A stretch of DNA of 64,000 nt. Source: Pinibacter aurantiacus (GTDB taxonomy: Bacteria; Bacteroidota; Bacteroidia; Chitinophagales; Chitinophagaceae). The stretch lies in the NCBI RefSeq assembly GCF_019130065.1, contig NZ_JAHSPG010000003.1, positions 675,430 to 739,429 on the forward strand, in the 5' to 3' direction. Below are positions 1 through 10,293 of the stretch, one piece after another; position 1 is the first letter of the stretch; each line of letters begins with the position of its first letter. A model generated the notes under the pieces. The model was given only the letters and a program-made list of their open reading frames with translations. It ran no database searches and had not been told where the DNA came from. Made by a program: the position numbers and the translations under genes.

Positions 1-2078
1 AATGCTCCTGAACGGAGTACTGCCATTACTGCATATTGATATTCTGTATTAGCCTGTACATCTGTATCATACAATCCTTTCTGCGCTGTAGGAATTACTT
101 TAAATAGAGTAAGCTGTTTACCGTTTATCGCTTTGTATACATTATACTCCACCACGTTTTCAATCTTGTCATCCCACGAAACTTCTATACGCCTTTTGTC
201 TGCTTCAGGAAAAGCATACAGCTTTGTGATCTGCATATCTTTGGAAGAAGCATTGCTGGTAGTGGTAATTATCAGCTCTTCTGAATTCGTAGTTAAACCG
301 TCTTCATTTTTTGCCTGCAGGTAGTAATGATATTTTTGGGAAGCTTTCAGACCGGCATCTGCAAAGCTATCTACGCTCCTACCTTCAAATGTTTGAACAA
401 GTTCAAATGCAGTGTCTCCGTCCATTTTACGATAGAGAATATGCGCTGCAATATCTTCATCTGTACTGTTGATCCAACGAAGTGTAACGCTATTGCCCTC
501 TACTTTAAACTTTGTGAGCACTGCCGGTGAAGGAGGGATAACGGACGGTTTCTTTACTTCCACTAATGCAGATTTTTGAGACTGGTTGAAACGCTCGTCC
601 AAAGCGCTCACGGCGTAATACACTTTTTTATTGAGCAGCTTTAAACTGAGTGTATCTTTAAAACTATTTCTTACCCAAAACGAATCTATGAGTGGCACAG
701 GTTCTTCATCTTTTTTTTGCGCCCGGAATACCTTGTAGCCCATCAAGTCATTTTCAGTGTTCTTGTTCCATGTTAATGTAACTACGCCGTTCGTATCAAT
801 CACAGCTTTAACACCTGTCGGTATGGCTGGCGGCGTGGAATCAATTGGCTGCACCAAATACGGAAATGAAGTGCTTGCTTCTCCTTCCTTTGCAATAGCT
901 GTAATGGTAAAATAATTAGAAGAGCTTAGTTCTTTCTTTATCCCGGCATGTCGCAGCGAGTTGGCAAGTGTGTCACTAAAGGCTTTGTAAGGTCCGGTTG
1001 CTTTATCGGCTCTTTGCAATACAAATCCTTTAATAAGGTCATTTGCTTTTTCATCAAAGACCCAATTCACCTGTAATGCACCTTTTTCATCTACATAAGC
1101 GTTGCGTATATTGGGAACAGCTGCTAACATTTCTTTGCCCTTACCTTTTATTATTTGTGAAGCTGGTCCTGTTTGTCCAAAAGGATTTAGCCCCATCACA
1201 CGGTACTGATATTCTTTACCATTCTCTGGCAACGAATCCACAAAATACATGCGCGTTGGCTGTCCGTCTTTATCGTCAAAATTGCTTACCGGGGAACGAT
1301 TGATGCGATTGAACCTTGCCCCGCCATCGTCTGATCTTTCTACATAGTACGAAGCATAATAACGCGAAAGCATGTGCATATCCCAGCTTAAGAGTGCACC
1401 ATGATTACCAAACTGCGCCACAATTTCCTGCACGGCAGGAAGCGGCTCATATTCCGCCGGGCTGATAAACACACCTGTTGAATCTGTTTTCAAAACGCCT
1501 TGTGGCGCTGCCGTTTTTAGGCGATACAAATATTTTTCATTTGCTTTTACATCTGTATCTACATATCCCCAGCCTGCCATTAGAGCCCCATCGAAACTGT
1601 TGTCCGCAGCATATAGTGCAAACGAAAAACGTTGTTGCAATTCCTGGGACTGCGCCATTATTTTAGCGGCTCCTTTTTCCGAAATGCTTACTTCAAAATC
1701 CTTTCCGTAAAGTGCCTGCGCAATGACGGCCGCATTGCTATCTTTTATCGCAAGCGTTTCCCAGGCTGTCAAAGGCTGCGGTTTTAATGGCTTTACTGTG
1801 ATCAGTTTACGTTCCGGTACAGACAACATATTTCTATCACGCAGCACTGTAAACCGTTCCAGCGTATAGCCATACTGGTTATTAATTTTCCAGACTTGCG
1901 GATCTGTTGCTGCCCAGCGCAGGTATATTTTCTTCCCAGCACTGTCGGCACGACCTATCATGCGGATAGCAGGTTGTGTTTTTTTCTCTTTTGTTTGCGC
2001 CAATAACATTAAGGGTGCAAACAATACAGAGAGAACGATGCAGACATTCTTTACGTAGTTTATTATCTTTCTTTTCAT
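1..2078 (-). CDS. Secreted fibronectin type III repeat protein (3' end outside window)
   Basis: The reading frame starts at the ATG at 2078 and stays open to the left edge, giving at least 692 residues. It begins with a signal peptide (MKRKIINYVKN, a hydrophobic core, then LLAQ). The rest is a string of beta-sandwich modules of about 90-100 residues. They carry typical FN3 signatures, such as a tryptophan in 'LTWNKN', 'LRWIN' and 'VSWDD', and tyrosines in 'YQYRVMG', 'YHYYLQA' and 'YQYAVMA'. At least five modules are visible. FN3 modules usually mediate binding or act as spacers in extracellular proteins, and no catalytic domain is seen in this part. Only 16 bases separate it from the upstream 1527-residue gene, so it is the fourth gene of a tight operon. 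Its specific function is unknown. Confidence 0.85.
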   Translation of the reverse strand, partial: MKRKIINYVKNVCIVLSVLFAPLMLLAQTKEKKTQPAIRMIGRADSAGKKIYLRWAATDPQVWKINNQYGYTLERFTVLRDRNMLSVPERKLITVKPLKPQPLTAWETLAIKDSNAAVIAQALYGKDFEVSISEKGAAKIMAQSQELQQRFSFALYAADNSFDGALMAGWGYVDTDVKANEKYLYRLKTAAPQGVLKTDSTGVFISPAEYEPLPAVQEIVAQFGNHGALLSWDMHMLSRYYASYYVERSDDGGARFNRINRSPVSNFDDKDGQPTRMYFVDSLPENGKEYQYRVMGLNPFGQTGPASQIIKGKGKEMLAAVPNIRNAYVDEKGALQVNWVFDEKANDLIKGFVLQRADKATGPYKAFSDTLANSLRHAGIKKELSSSNYFTITAIAKEGEASTSFPYLVQPIDSTPPAIPTGVKAVIDTNGVVTLTWNKNTENDLMGYKVFRAQKKDEEPVPLIDSFWVRNSFKDTLSLKLLNKKVYYAVSALDERFNQSQKSALVEVKKPSVIPPSPAVLTKFKVEGNSVTLRWINSTDEDIAAHILYRKMDGDTAFELVQTFEGRSVDSFADAGLKASQKYHYYLQAKNEDGLTTNSEELIITTTSNASSKDMQITKLYAFPEADKRRIEVSWDDKIENVVEYNVYKAINGKQLTLFKVIPTAQKGLYDTDVQANTEYQYAVMAVLRSGA

Positions 2079-2094
2079 ACTCACTTTTCTATTA

Positions 2095-5000
2095 CTATTT
2101 GATTGCATTGTGATAAGGAATTATTTTGGAGCTGCCGCTCACTCCACCCGGTAATACAAACTGGTAGTTCACGTTATAATCGCCCTCGTTGATAAACGGA
2201 TAGTAGCCATTGATCAGTTTTTCATATACCTTTTGCTGTGGTGTGCCTAAATACCTGTTCACTACCTGGCTTTGCAGGTCCGTAAAGTCCGCTTTATATG
2301 CAGCCGGAAGATCATAGATATAAGGTAGCCACGTGGTCACTTGCGGGTCATCATAATTGCCTTGCTCTATTAAATATTGATAGTTGAGGGATACGGGTAA
2401 TGCTCTGAGCGGTATTGCTCCCCATTCGGTGGTGTCTCTATCTGAAATATTAATATCACCGTAAGGCAGGCCTGCATAAATGAGTGGCTGGATCTGATTA
2501 TTGAAATACAATTCGTTCATTATCGCCGCTATCGGTTGTATCAGTGGCTGCCCTCCGGTGTAGTCGGTTCCTTTTAGTTCTGCCAAATCAAAGGCTCCGG
2601 CACCAGTAGCGCCCTGCATGAAATTCACTACATCGGAACTGATCCTTCTTGATTTTGTACCGGCCAATGACATATTATCCATCCTCTCTCTGAATTTGGC
2701 AAAATGGCTGCTTTGGAAACCATATTGCAGTATGGTTTTTGCAATGTCTGTACGCGCCACATCCGACGCTTTGTTGCTCGTCACTTCGAGCCCACTATCA
2801 TCGACAGAGGTTGTTTGTGTTTGCTGGTTCGTCACAGTCTTCTGACTCGATGGTGCATTGGTCAGTAATAATTGATATGCCAGGTCACCTTTCAGTTTGT
2901 TGACATTGAAACTCAACCTGCATTTTGCAGAATCATATTGGAACGGTATGACAACTGGCTGATCACCATTGGATGGAACAAAAGAGAGGTCCTGCCTGTA
3001 GCCGGGAACATTAAACAAATAAGTTTGTCCGCGCTTTAATTGTACATAGCCTGTAGAGGTTTCTTCGCGATAGAAATTCTTCTGATCCACCACCGGCCAT
3101 GAGTATTCGATATTGTTCAGCGGAATAGTTTCAGGGGCAGTGCCGGTTATAAATGAAAGCACTTTGCTCTCTTCTTCTTTTACGCCGTCAGTATAAACGG
3201 TTTGCCAGCTGCCGTTCTTCAACTCTTTAAAACTCACTTTCACGGTGGCTTTTACAGTTGCATTGGATGGCAGCACTTCCGTTGAATAAAATGTAGCTAC
3301 GTCTTTATTGCTGTTCCATTGTATTTTGCCCGGAATGGTCTTACCGTTGCTTGCAAGATCGAACTGATCTAGTTGTACGCGAAAGGTTTTGTTGCCCGTT
3401 TCATCCTGTATAGGAATATCTCTATCAATAGCAAAATTGAAAGCTACTTGCGGCGCGGTAAACACATCAGTATTCACGGTATCTTTTGGTGTGATGTCTG
3501 ATATGACGGCCATTCCCACAACGGCTTCTTTCCCCGCATCATTCACAATTTTACATTCGTTACCAATCTTCAATTTGAAGTTCATGTTGCCTTTTACTAG
3601 GCCGCCGAGGAGGTTAAACTTCACCCCCAAATATCCCTGGAACCACGAGGGATTCGGCAATTTTGCCTGTAACAATGCTGCCGCTGCTCCTTGTATAATA
3701 GGGAACCTGAACTTGATAAATTTCAGATTCACTTTGACGCCGAGTTCTCCTTGTAAAAAAACGTATGCCTGCGCATTACCATACCAACCGTTGATGCCTA
3801 TTGGATCACTGCTGCCTTCGCAATGTGCATCTTTGTATTGTTTTAGCATGATATCAAAGCCCAGGCCGGCTTTGAAATTGGCATAGAGAATAAGAAAGGT
3901 AAGATCACCTGTTTGTACAGAAAGTCTTGTGCCCGTAGCAAAACCACGACCATCGCCCAATGCATTGAGGTCGCGCATGTAGTCCAACTGCTGCATGCTT
4001 ACACCCAATATGTCTGCTACTTCCTGCGGCGGTGGCGGGGAACCGGGAATCTTGCTTCCCATCATAAAGTAGGATTCTGTCCTCAGGTTAAATCCTCCAA
4101 GGCCAAACTGTATTCCTATCGGCTTATTTGGTGTGCCCATGTACACATGCCACTCTGCAGGCGAAAAATACATTTCTGACCAACCGGCGCAATAGTTTTC
4201 ACCCACTCCGGTTAATACATTGGCAACGTTCAGGTATAGATCAAAATTGGATTGAAATGTTTTGTTCTTAAAATCATAGAACATACCCACATACGCCGAC
4301 AATCCTTTAAAATTCGGCCCTCCAATACTGCACGGAATGGGAACCTGGGCTGCCGCTTCTTTCGGATTGCTCACTTTTTGTTGCTGTTCTTCTGCAATCT
4401 TTGCGGCTTTTTGTTCGTCGGAAAGATTAGCGGTTTCCGCATCTTTTTGGCTTACACCGGCAAAGACTTGTTTGGCCTGCTCCAACTCTCCGGCCACCTG
4501 GTCAATGGCTCCTTTCATGATATCTGCATTGCCAAAAAAACCGACGTAGTTGATGCCGCCATTGTTATTGAAAGCCACTTCAAATTCAGCCCTGGCATTT
4601 ACCACTTCAGGACTGGAGATGCAGAATAGTACACCGGCTTTAATACCAAGACCGAGGGTATTGTCTGGCTTATATTCGGGCATGAGGTTTTTACTGATCC
4701 CGGCAAAAGGATTCATCTTAGCCATGTGGTAATAAGCGCCTCCGGCGAATCCGTTTATCATGATGGGGCCAACCACCGGTATGCCCGGGGACCACTGCGC
4801 GAGGCCATCTACAAACCAGTAACGGTAATCTTTCATGTGGCCAAAAATTGCCCGCACCTGTACCTCTACATTGATAGACGTAAAAGTAGCATTGATGCCG
4901 CCGCCGAAACCTGTTCCATAAGTTGGATCATCATCAAAGAAATGGGCCTCGCCATTTAAGGTTAAGGAACCTATTTTGGCATTGTCTATTTTTATACTTT

Positions 5001-6678
5001 CCAGTCCTACTTTGCCCAGCTTCCAATGGTGATATCCTTGTTGCTTACCATCACTTTGCTGCACTTCAAAATCGCAACCAATGGTAAGTCGCGTTTTGGC
5101 CTTGAAGGCATCGTCGTGTAAAGTAACATTCAATCCAAAAGCAAGATCAGCATGGGTATTATTGGCAGTCAATGCAATGTTTTCTATCGACACCGGGAAG
5201 TTGGCAACTTTCACTTCTCCTTCATACCCAAAATAATCTACGGCAAAATACGGGGCCTTTGTTCGTAAGCGCATGCCCCTGAATGTTACTCCTTTGAAAT
5301 TGGCGATAGACTTGCTCGTATCCCCTTTTGCGGAAGCATTAATGGTAAGCCTGCCATATAAATTGGCTTCTGGTAAAAACTCCCCGTTATCCACCAAAAG
5401 CTTTACATAGGAGTTGGAATCAAGTTCGCATTTGGCCTGCAGGAACTGGAAATCCATTTTTTTCTGAGGACTTACTGTCAGCCAATATTTATTGTCCTGC
5501 GTGATAACGGCTTCATACTTTAACGAATCTTTATCGGCAACGGGTAAACCGATACTGCCTTTGAAACCTGCTGCAACCAGTTGATTGGCTTCTATGCCCA
5601 GGTTAAATTCATCGACAGAAAAACGCCAGCCCGATGCTGAACCGTCGGAGAACGGTATGATGTTCTTCCCATAAAAAACACCTGAAACTCCATTGTTATC
5701 AATAATGAGATTATTCGCACCAAAAGAAACCCGCTCCCCGCTTTTTCTCTTAAAGGCTTTGGGAAGCATTACATCAATTGTTTGCACATATACACCCCTC
5801 CACATGGAAGGCGAAGGATAGCTCATGTGTCTTAGTTCATATCCTTCCGGAAATTGTATGGTGGAGCTGTTGCGTGTATCGCTAAAATCAAAGACTGCAT
5901 TGGTCAATGTGAACACCACGCCATCAAGGCCATTTACCTGAAACTTTGGTAAACTAATGCCAACAAGTATGTCATTCCAATCACTTACTATTGTTTTAAA
6001 ACTGCCTTTTACTTTTTGGGTGGCATCTTGTAGTACGTCTCCATTGTTGTTACAAGGCAACAATAAACTTCTGGGAAATACCACGTCTGCGGCAAGCCCC
6101 ATTTCTTTGAACCCGTTACAATCCATGGTTATGAACGTGAGGTCATCCATCGCCTGCCCGTTTTTCATATTCAAGCCACCTTTCAATACAACCTGGCTAT
6201 TGCCACCATTGATATTGATAGGAACATTTCCTAACAATACCAATTTTGCATCGCCTATAATTCCTCCCTTGTACGACAACTTTAGTCCACTGATGCCAAA
6301 GAATAGCTGCTTAGGGTTCTGCGGTATTTCCACTTTTGCATACACGGTTAGCTCCGCATAAGTCTCGTAAAAGATGGCGCTGCTAACAGCCAGCTTATAA
6401 GTTACATTGCTGATGGTTTTCTTTAAACCAATAGGCAGCTCATTGAGATCATCCGGCTGAATGGTTTCCAGCCAGCGATCCATTTGTTCTACTTTGGCAA
6501 CCATCGTATCAGCAAAGGCTTTTAGTTTTGAGGTGTCCGACAATGCATCCGCCCCGATCTGTTTTCCAACAATGGTTCCGGCAACTCTATGATTGATTAT
6601 CGTACTGTCAGCGGTATTGGCCCTGGATAGCACCACGCATAAAGAAAAAAATATGATGAGAAGTAAATGTTGCTTCAT
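2095..6678 (-). CDS. Very large secreted beta-rich protein of unknown function
   Basis: About 1527 residues. I chose the ATG at 6678 because it begins a clean signal peptide (MKQHLLLIIFFSLCVVLSRA) and avoids overlapping the upstream gene; an ATG ten codons earlier is possible. Residues of roughly 60-780 are short amphipathic beta strands with many 'GLK', 'ITLNG' and 'FGGGINA' turns, which look like a long beta-barrel or beta-solenoid. A charged helical stretch rich in E, Q and K follows (about 760-810), then more barrel-like strands. An Ig-like domain sits around 1150-1270 ('VAFNFAIDRDIP...FRVQLDQ'), and the C-terminus has no obvious sorting motif. Gaps of 19 and 16 bases to its neighbours indicate one operon with the outer-membrane barrel and the FN3 protein. 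I do not recognise the family; a structural or export role at the cell surface is an inference. Confidence 0.8.
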   Translation of the reverse strand: MKQHLLLIIFFSLCVVLSRANTADSTIINHRVAGTIVGKQIGADALSDTSKLKAFADTMVAKVEQMDRWLETIQPDDLNELPIGLKKTISNVTYKLAVSSAIFYETYAELTVYAKVEIPQNPKQLFFGISGLKLSYKGGIIGDAKLVLLGNVPININGGNSQVVLKGGLNMKNGQAMDDLTFITMDCNGFKEMGLAADVVFPRSLLLPCNNNGDVLQDATQKVKGSFKTIVSDWNDILVGISLPKFQVNGLDGVVFTLTNAVFDFSDTRNSSTIQFPEGYELRHMSYPSPSMWRGVYVQTIDVMLPKAFKRKSGERVSFGANNLIIDNNGVSGVFYGKNIIPFSDGSASGWRFSVDEFNLGIEANQLVAAGFKGSIGLPVADKDSLKYEAVITQDNKYWLTVSPQKKMDFQFLQAKCELDSNSYVKLLVDNGEFLPEANLYGRLTINASAKGDTSKSIANFKGVTFRGMRLRTKAPYFAVDYFGYEGEVKVANFPVSIENIALTANNTHADLAFGLNVTLHDDAFKAKTRLTIGCDFEVQQSDGKQQGYHHWKLGKVGLESIKIDNAKIGSLTLNGEAHFFDDDPTYGTGFGGGINATFTSINVEVQVRAIFGHMKDYRYWFVDGLAQWSPGIPVVGPIMINGFAGGAYYHMAKMNPFAGISKNLMPEYKPDNTLGLGIKAGVLFCISSPEVVNARAEFEVAFNNNGGINYVGFFGNADIMKGAIDQVAGELEQAKQVFAGVSQKDAETANLSDEQKAAKIAEEQQQKVSNPKEAAAQVPIPCSIGGPNFKGLSAYVGMFYDFKNKTFQSNFDLYLNVANVLTGVGENYCAGWSEMYFSPAEWHVYMGTPNKPIGIQFGLGGFNLRTESYFMMGSKIPGSPPPPQEVADILGVSMQQLDYMRDLNALGDGRGFATGTRLSVQTGDLTFLILYANFKAGLGFDIMLKQYKDAHCEGSSDPIGINGWYGNAQAYVFLQGELGVKVNLKFIKFRFPIIQGAAAALLQAKLPNPSWFQGYLGVKFNLLGGLVKGNMNFKLKIGNECKIVNDAGKEAVVGMAVISDITPKDTVNTDVFTAPQVAFNFAIDRDIPIQDETGNKTFRVQLDQFDLASNGKTIPGKIQWNSNKDVATFYSTEVLPSNATVKATVKVSFKELKNGSWQTVYTDGVKEEESKVLSFITGTAPETIPLNNIEYSWPVVDQKNFYREETSTGYVQLKRGQTYLFNVPGYRQDLSFVPSNGDQPVVIPFQYDSAKCRLSFNVNKLKGDLAYQLLLTNAPSSQKTVTNQQTQTTSVDDSGLEVTSNKASDVARTDIAKTILQYGFQSSHFAKFRERMDNMSLAGTKSRRISSDVVNFMQGATGAGAFDLAELKGTDYTGGQPLIQPIAAIMNELYFNNQIQPLIYAGLPYGDINISDRDTTEWGAIPLRALPVSLNYQYLIEQGNYDDPQVTTWLPYIYDLPAAYKADFTDLQSQVVNRYLGTPQQKVYEKLINGYYPFINEGDYNVNYQFVLPGGVSGSSKIIPYHNAIK

Positions 6679-6697
6679 ATAAACGTTGTTATGAAAA

Positions 6698-8431
6698 TTA
6701 AAAGGCATAATTATAACCGAGTGTTCCCGTCAGGTCGTGTGTACTGCCTTTATTAATTACATTTCTGTATTGGTTGATGAGACTGCAATTGAGCCTATGT
6801 TTCTTTAGCAGTGTGTATGCCGCATTCACGCGCAGACTCAATACATCATTTTGTTTAGTTCCTTGCGATGCGCTGGTATTGTAAGAAGAGGAAAAACCCA
6901 CCGTCACCTTTTTATCAAATAGTTTTGCATTGGCCGACAACGTAGGACCTTGCGTTAGAAAATTATTTCGCGCAATGGTATTATAACTCACATTGTACGC
7001 CAGTGTTACATTCAACCCTTTCTCTAAAAACAAAACATTGTAAGCAGTGGCCAGGTTGTAAAACTGGGAGCTGTTTCCTTTGGTAACTACACCGCCTTGC
7101 TGATCAGAGGCATCCTGGAAGTTTATATTTACATTCAATGCCTGGTTTTGCTGCTCCGTTTTTTTTGTGATGTAGTTTACATTCACCGCGGCATTTTGTG
7201 AGAGTTGCACATAGTTAAGTGTATCAAAATTGACAATGGGAGATACATTGTTGATGTAGTCAAACTGCGGGCGCATGTTCATATGCGTTTGAAAATTGGA
7301 ATACATGAGACTCGTTTGCATTCTTTCAACAGGCGCATAGTTCACGTTGATGGATCCTACCAGTCGTTGCGTTGTCCCTGCTTTACCTCCATCGAGGTTG
7401 TCTCTTTGCGAACCTAAAGACAATGCAAGATTGGCTTTGTCTTTTAAAAGGCTCTGCCCGAAATTGATGGTTATATTCTCCAGGTCATTGTTAAAATAAT
7501 AAGCACCCAATGTTTTATAGCCGGGGTCCACCCTTTCGAACCCTACCCCAACAGTGCTTTTTAGAAAGGAATAATTAACCTGCGTTTTAAATGCGTGGTA
7601 TAAGGAGGTAGTTGAGTTTCCATTCATCACTTTCTTCATCCAGCCTTTGCCAAGGTCGTTTCCTTTTATATCTCGTTTATCGGCGGTTAAGGCGCTGGAC
7701 GCATATACAGCATTGATCTCTAAACCTTTTGCAGGCTTGACACCAACCTCGTAACTGATAGCCAAATTTTGTTGGGGATAGATGGCTAAACTATCGGGCT
7801 TATTATATAAACTGATTACGTTGTCATTAGCATAAAAAGCAGCTATGCCTCCTTTGTACCAACTCTTCTCATAGTTCGCTTTAACACCGTAACCCATTCG
7901 CTGGTAAGTTGGCAATGAATTGAGATTCGAACTATCATAATTAACCGCTTTTTGCAAGCGCCCGGTCATGGCACTAACTTTCCAAGGCCCTTTAAATGCC
8001 AGGTCTACACCCGCGCCTCTAAATTGGTAACCGTTTAATGTATACGGAGAAAAACTCATGGCAACATCGCCAATATGTCCCGTGATCCATCTAAAGGTAG
8101 GATGCAGGCTGAGCCGGTTCGGCAAAGTCGGATAGGAGAAGCCGCGTCCGGCATTGGTGAAATTAAAAGAGAACGGCAGGTTTATTTTACCAAGAATATT
8201 TGCGTTGGCATTACCTTGCAAGAACCAGGTAAATGGAGCTCTTCCTGTACCGCCGTTACCATTGTAAAACATGGTGCTGGCAGATACGCCTCCACTAAAT
8301 TTTACGGGCTTTGCCTTGAATACATCTTTCAATCCGTCTATATCGACTTGCTGCGCATATCCATATCTGCATAATAGGGTTAGCAATATAAGTGCACAAA
8401 GTTTCCTGGTATCGGGGTTCAGCATAAACAT
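6698..8431 (-). CDS. Outer-membrane beta-barrel protein, unknown substrate
   Basis: 577 residues. An N-terminal signal peptide (CALILLTLLCRYGYAQ) is followed by a long run of alternating hydrophobic and polar strands separated by short Asn/Gly/Asp turns ('MYSNFQTHMN', 'VNVNYITKKTEQQNQ'). The protein ends in 'LGYNYAF', whose terminal Phe is typical of barrel proteins handled by the BAM complex. No plug domain or TonB box is visible, so it does not look like a SusC-type transporter. The gene starts 37 bases after the PKD lipoprotein gene and ends 19 bases before the giant secreted protein gene. It could therefore serve as the outer-membrane anchor or export channel for its neighbours, which is an inference. 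An alternative start lies two codons downstream (ATG at 8425). Confidence 0.8.
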   Translation of the reverse strand: MFMLNPDTRKLCALILLTLLCRYGYAQQVDIDGLKDVFKAKPVKFSGGVSASTMFYNGNGGTGRAPFTWFLQGNANANILGKINLPFSFNFTNAGRGFSYPTLPNRLSLHPTFRWITGHIGDVAMSFSPYTLNGYQFRGAGVDLAFKGPWKVSAMTGRLQKAVNYDSSNLNSLPTYQRMGYGVKANYEKSWYKGGIAAFYANDNVISLYNKPDSLAIYPQQNLAISYEVGVKPAKGLEINAVYASSALTADKRDIKGNDLGKGWMKKVMNGNSTTSLYHAFKTQVNYSFLKSTVGVGFERVDPGYKTLGAYYFNNDLENITINFGQSLLKDKANLALSLGSQRDNLDGGKAGTTQRLVGSINVNYAPVERMQTSLMYSNFQTHMNMRPQFDYINNVSPIVNFDTLNYVQLSQNAAVNVNYITKKTEQQNQALNVNINFQDASDQQGGVVTKGNSSQFYNLATAYNVLFLEKGLNVTLAYNVSYNTIARNNFLTQGPTLSANAKLFDKKVTVGFSSSYNTSASQGTKQNDVLSLRVNAAYTLLKKHRLNCSLINQYRNVINKGSTHDLTGTLGYNYAF

Positions 8432-8468
8432 TCAATTATCAATTCTTCAGGGTTTTATTATGACAGGC

Positions 8469-9818
8469 TTACGGTTCCTTTTGAACTTTGATGTCACAAA
8501 TAATGTATGATTGAGAGGCGTTGTCAACAAACGACTTGATTTTGATGGCACCTTTGCGGCCATCTGCTGTTTGATACATCACAATTCTCGGCATCGCTGA
8601 ATTGTCAAATTGCTTCCACGCCGCACCGCTAAAATTCACCGCTGTATTTTGGAACAATGCATCGGTTGACATATTATCAAATTGACTAGCCGTTATGGGG
8701 TTGCAGTTACAGTTCTCTGTAGTATTGACGACAACTACAGGCCGAGCATTGGGAATAACATTAAAAGTGTAATAAGTTGCCGAGTCAGGGGAAATAAAAC
8801 TGTTGTACTTAAAGTTTTTATTGAGACCATAATATACAATGTCTATATTCCCTCCTATGTTTGTCAGGTCATCTTTTGCTGTAAACACCTTCCGGAGTTT
8901 TGTGGAGAAAAAACAGCCTATCGTATTATAAGCAGAGCTAATGCCGAGTCTGACATCGGCAAAACTCCGCAGGTTAGTATTAGGCAATACCGTTATCGTC
9001 TGCGCGAATGTTTTAGTTTCTTTTTTATTGTTAGCCGAAAGCGTTACCGTGTAAGTTCCCGGGGAGGCGAAATATATGCTGGGATTTTTTGCTGTATCAT
9101 TGTCTATTTTACCTCCCGTTGCCGTCCATTTCCAGGTGCATTCCGCGTTTGTATTATTATTTAAAACGGCAGTGAGAGGTGCCTGGTAATCGTCATCATC
9201 AAACGAGGGAACAATCTCAAAAGATGGGACTAACGGCGGCAGAATTGTAATCTCTTTGGAGAGTGTAAAAGTTTTGCGGCCATTATTGACAGTTAGTGTG
9301 ATAGTATAATTTCCGGGATTTGTATATGTGATGGTGCCGGGATCTTTTGCTGAAGACGTTTGAGGTGCTGCACCGTTGAAGCTCCACTCCTGACTAATGG
9401 CACCGATTGTTTTATTGGTAATCTGTACGTTGGCAGGCGCGTAACTGTTTATAAGTATTTCCGCATCGAAGTTTATTACTACAGCGCTATCCAAAGTAAT
9501 TGTAACCGCTTTCTGATCATGGCCATCTTCATTCCATGATTCCAATGTTATATGATATGTTCCAGGTTGGTTAAAAGATATTACACCGGGGTCTCGCTTT
9601 GAAGATGTTGCCGGGTCGCCTCCTTCAAATGTCCACTTGTATTGATTGGCTCCTGTTGCGTTGTTAGTAAGTTTTATTCTAACCGGAACGGTGAAATTGC
9701 TGTCGATAATTTCATAAGCAAAGTCTGCCTTGGCAGTAACAACCTGTCCTTTCTTACAACTGGTTATTGCAAAAAATAACATTGTGAACGAATAGAGAAT
9801 TATTTTAAGAATACGCAT
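8469..9818 (-). CDS. PKD-domain lipoprotein
   Basis: 449 residues. A lipobox at residues 18-21 (AITSC, Cys21) marks a lipoprotein. Three tandem PKD domains follow, at about residues 30-110, 112-195 and 198-280. Each shows the family pattern of a Trp near the middle ('YKWTFEGG', 'QEWSFNGA', 'WKWTATGG') and a terminal 'PGTYHITL', 'PGNYTITL' or 'PGTYTVTL' strand. The last 170 residues form a separate domain with 'NCNCNP' and no family I recognise. PKD domains are extracellular binding or spacer modules. This is the first gene of the four-gene operon running to the left edge. A gap of 475 bases separates it from the toxin-like genes, so it probably has its own promoter. Confidence 0.88.
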   Translation of the reverse strand: MRILKIILYSFTMLFFAITSCKKGQVVTAKADFAYEIIDSNFTVPVRIKLTNNATGANQYKWTFEGGDPATSSKRDPGVISFNQPGTYHITLESWNEDGHDQKAVTITLDSAVVINFDAEILINSYAPANVQITNKTIGAISQEWSFNGAAPQTSSAKDPGTITYTNPGNYTITLTVNNGRKTFTLSKEITILPPLVPSFEIVPSFDDDDYQAPLTAVLNNNTNAECTWKWTATGGKIDNDTAKNPSIYFASPGTYTVTLSANNKKETKTFAQTITVLPNTNLRSFADVRLGISSAYNTIGCFFSTKLRKVFTAKDDLTNIGGNIDIVYYGLNKNFKYNSFISPDSATYYTFNVIPNARPVVVVNTTENCNCNPITASQFDNMSTDALFQNTAVNFSGAAWKQFDNSAMPRIVMYQTADGRKGAIKIKSFVDNASQSYIICDIKVQKEP

Positions 9819-10293
9819 TAAACCTTTTTAAGAGTGCTGATCACTCCAATTAATAATTAAGCGTATTTGGTAATGGGAATAGTAACGGTAAGAAATAATC
9901 GCAGTCAACGCAATTGTATGGTTGAGCTAGAGTGCAAGATCGAAAAAAATATTTACAACTTCAAAACAATGTCAATAGATGTCAACTTTTGTAAAGCAAT
10001 TTCAAAAGCCACAAATATCTTTTCGTGAACTTGCCGCTTTAAGGGGTCGGTGCTTTTCGTACATGCACCTTCAAAAGCGAAACGGTGATGATACATTTCG
10101 ACACAAGTCAGACACATTTGAGATTAAATAGCATTCAACACTTTTTATTATTGTACAAAATACCAGAACACCAAATGTGATTCACTTTTAGGAAGGCTCG
10201 TCCGTTTCTTGTTTAACAAACAGATTACCCGCTCAAAATATTCAGAATTTCCTTCTACATAACTAGCCGACTATACTAGCACAAATTTTATAA
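9819..10293. other. Intergenic region, 475 bases, no gene seen
   Basis: This stretch separates the toxin/immunity-like genes from the PKD operon. It is A+T-rich, has stops in all frames, and shows no clear hairpin terminator and no exact TAnnTTTG promoter on the minus strand. It must hold the promoter of the 8469-9818 gene unless the whole minus-strand locus is one transcript. Confidence 0.5.
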
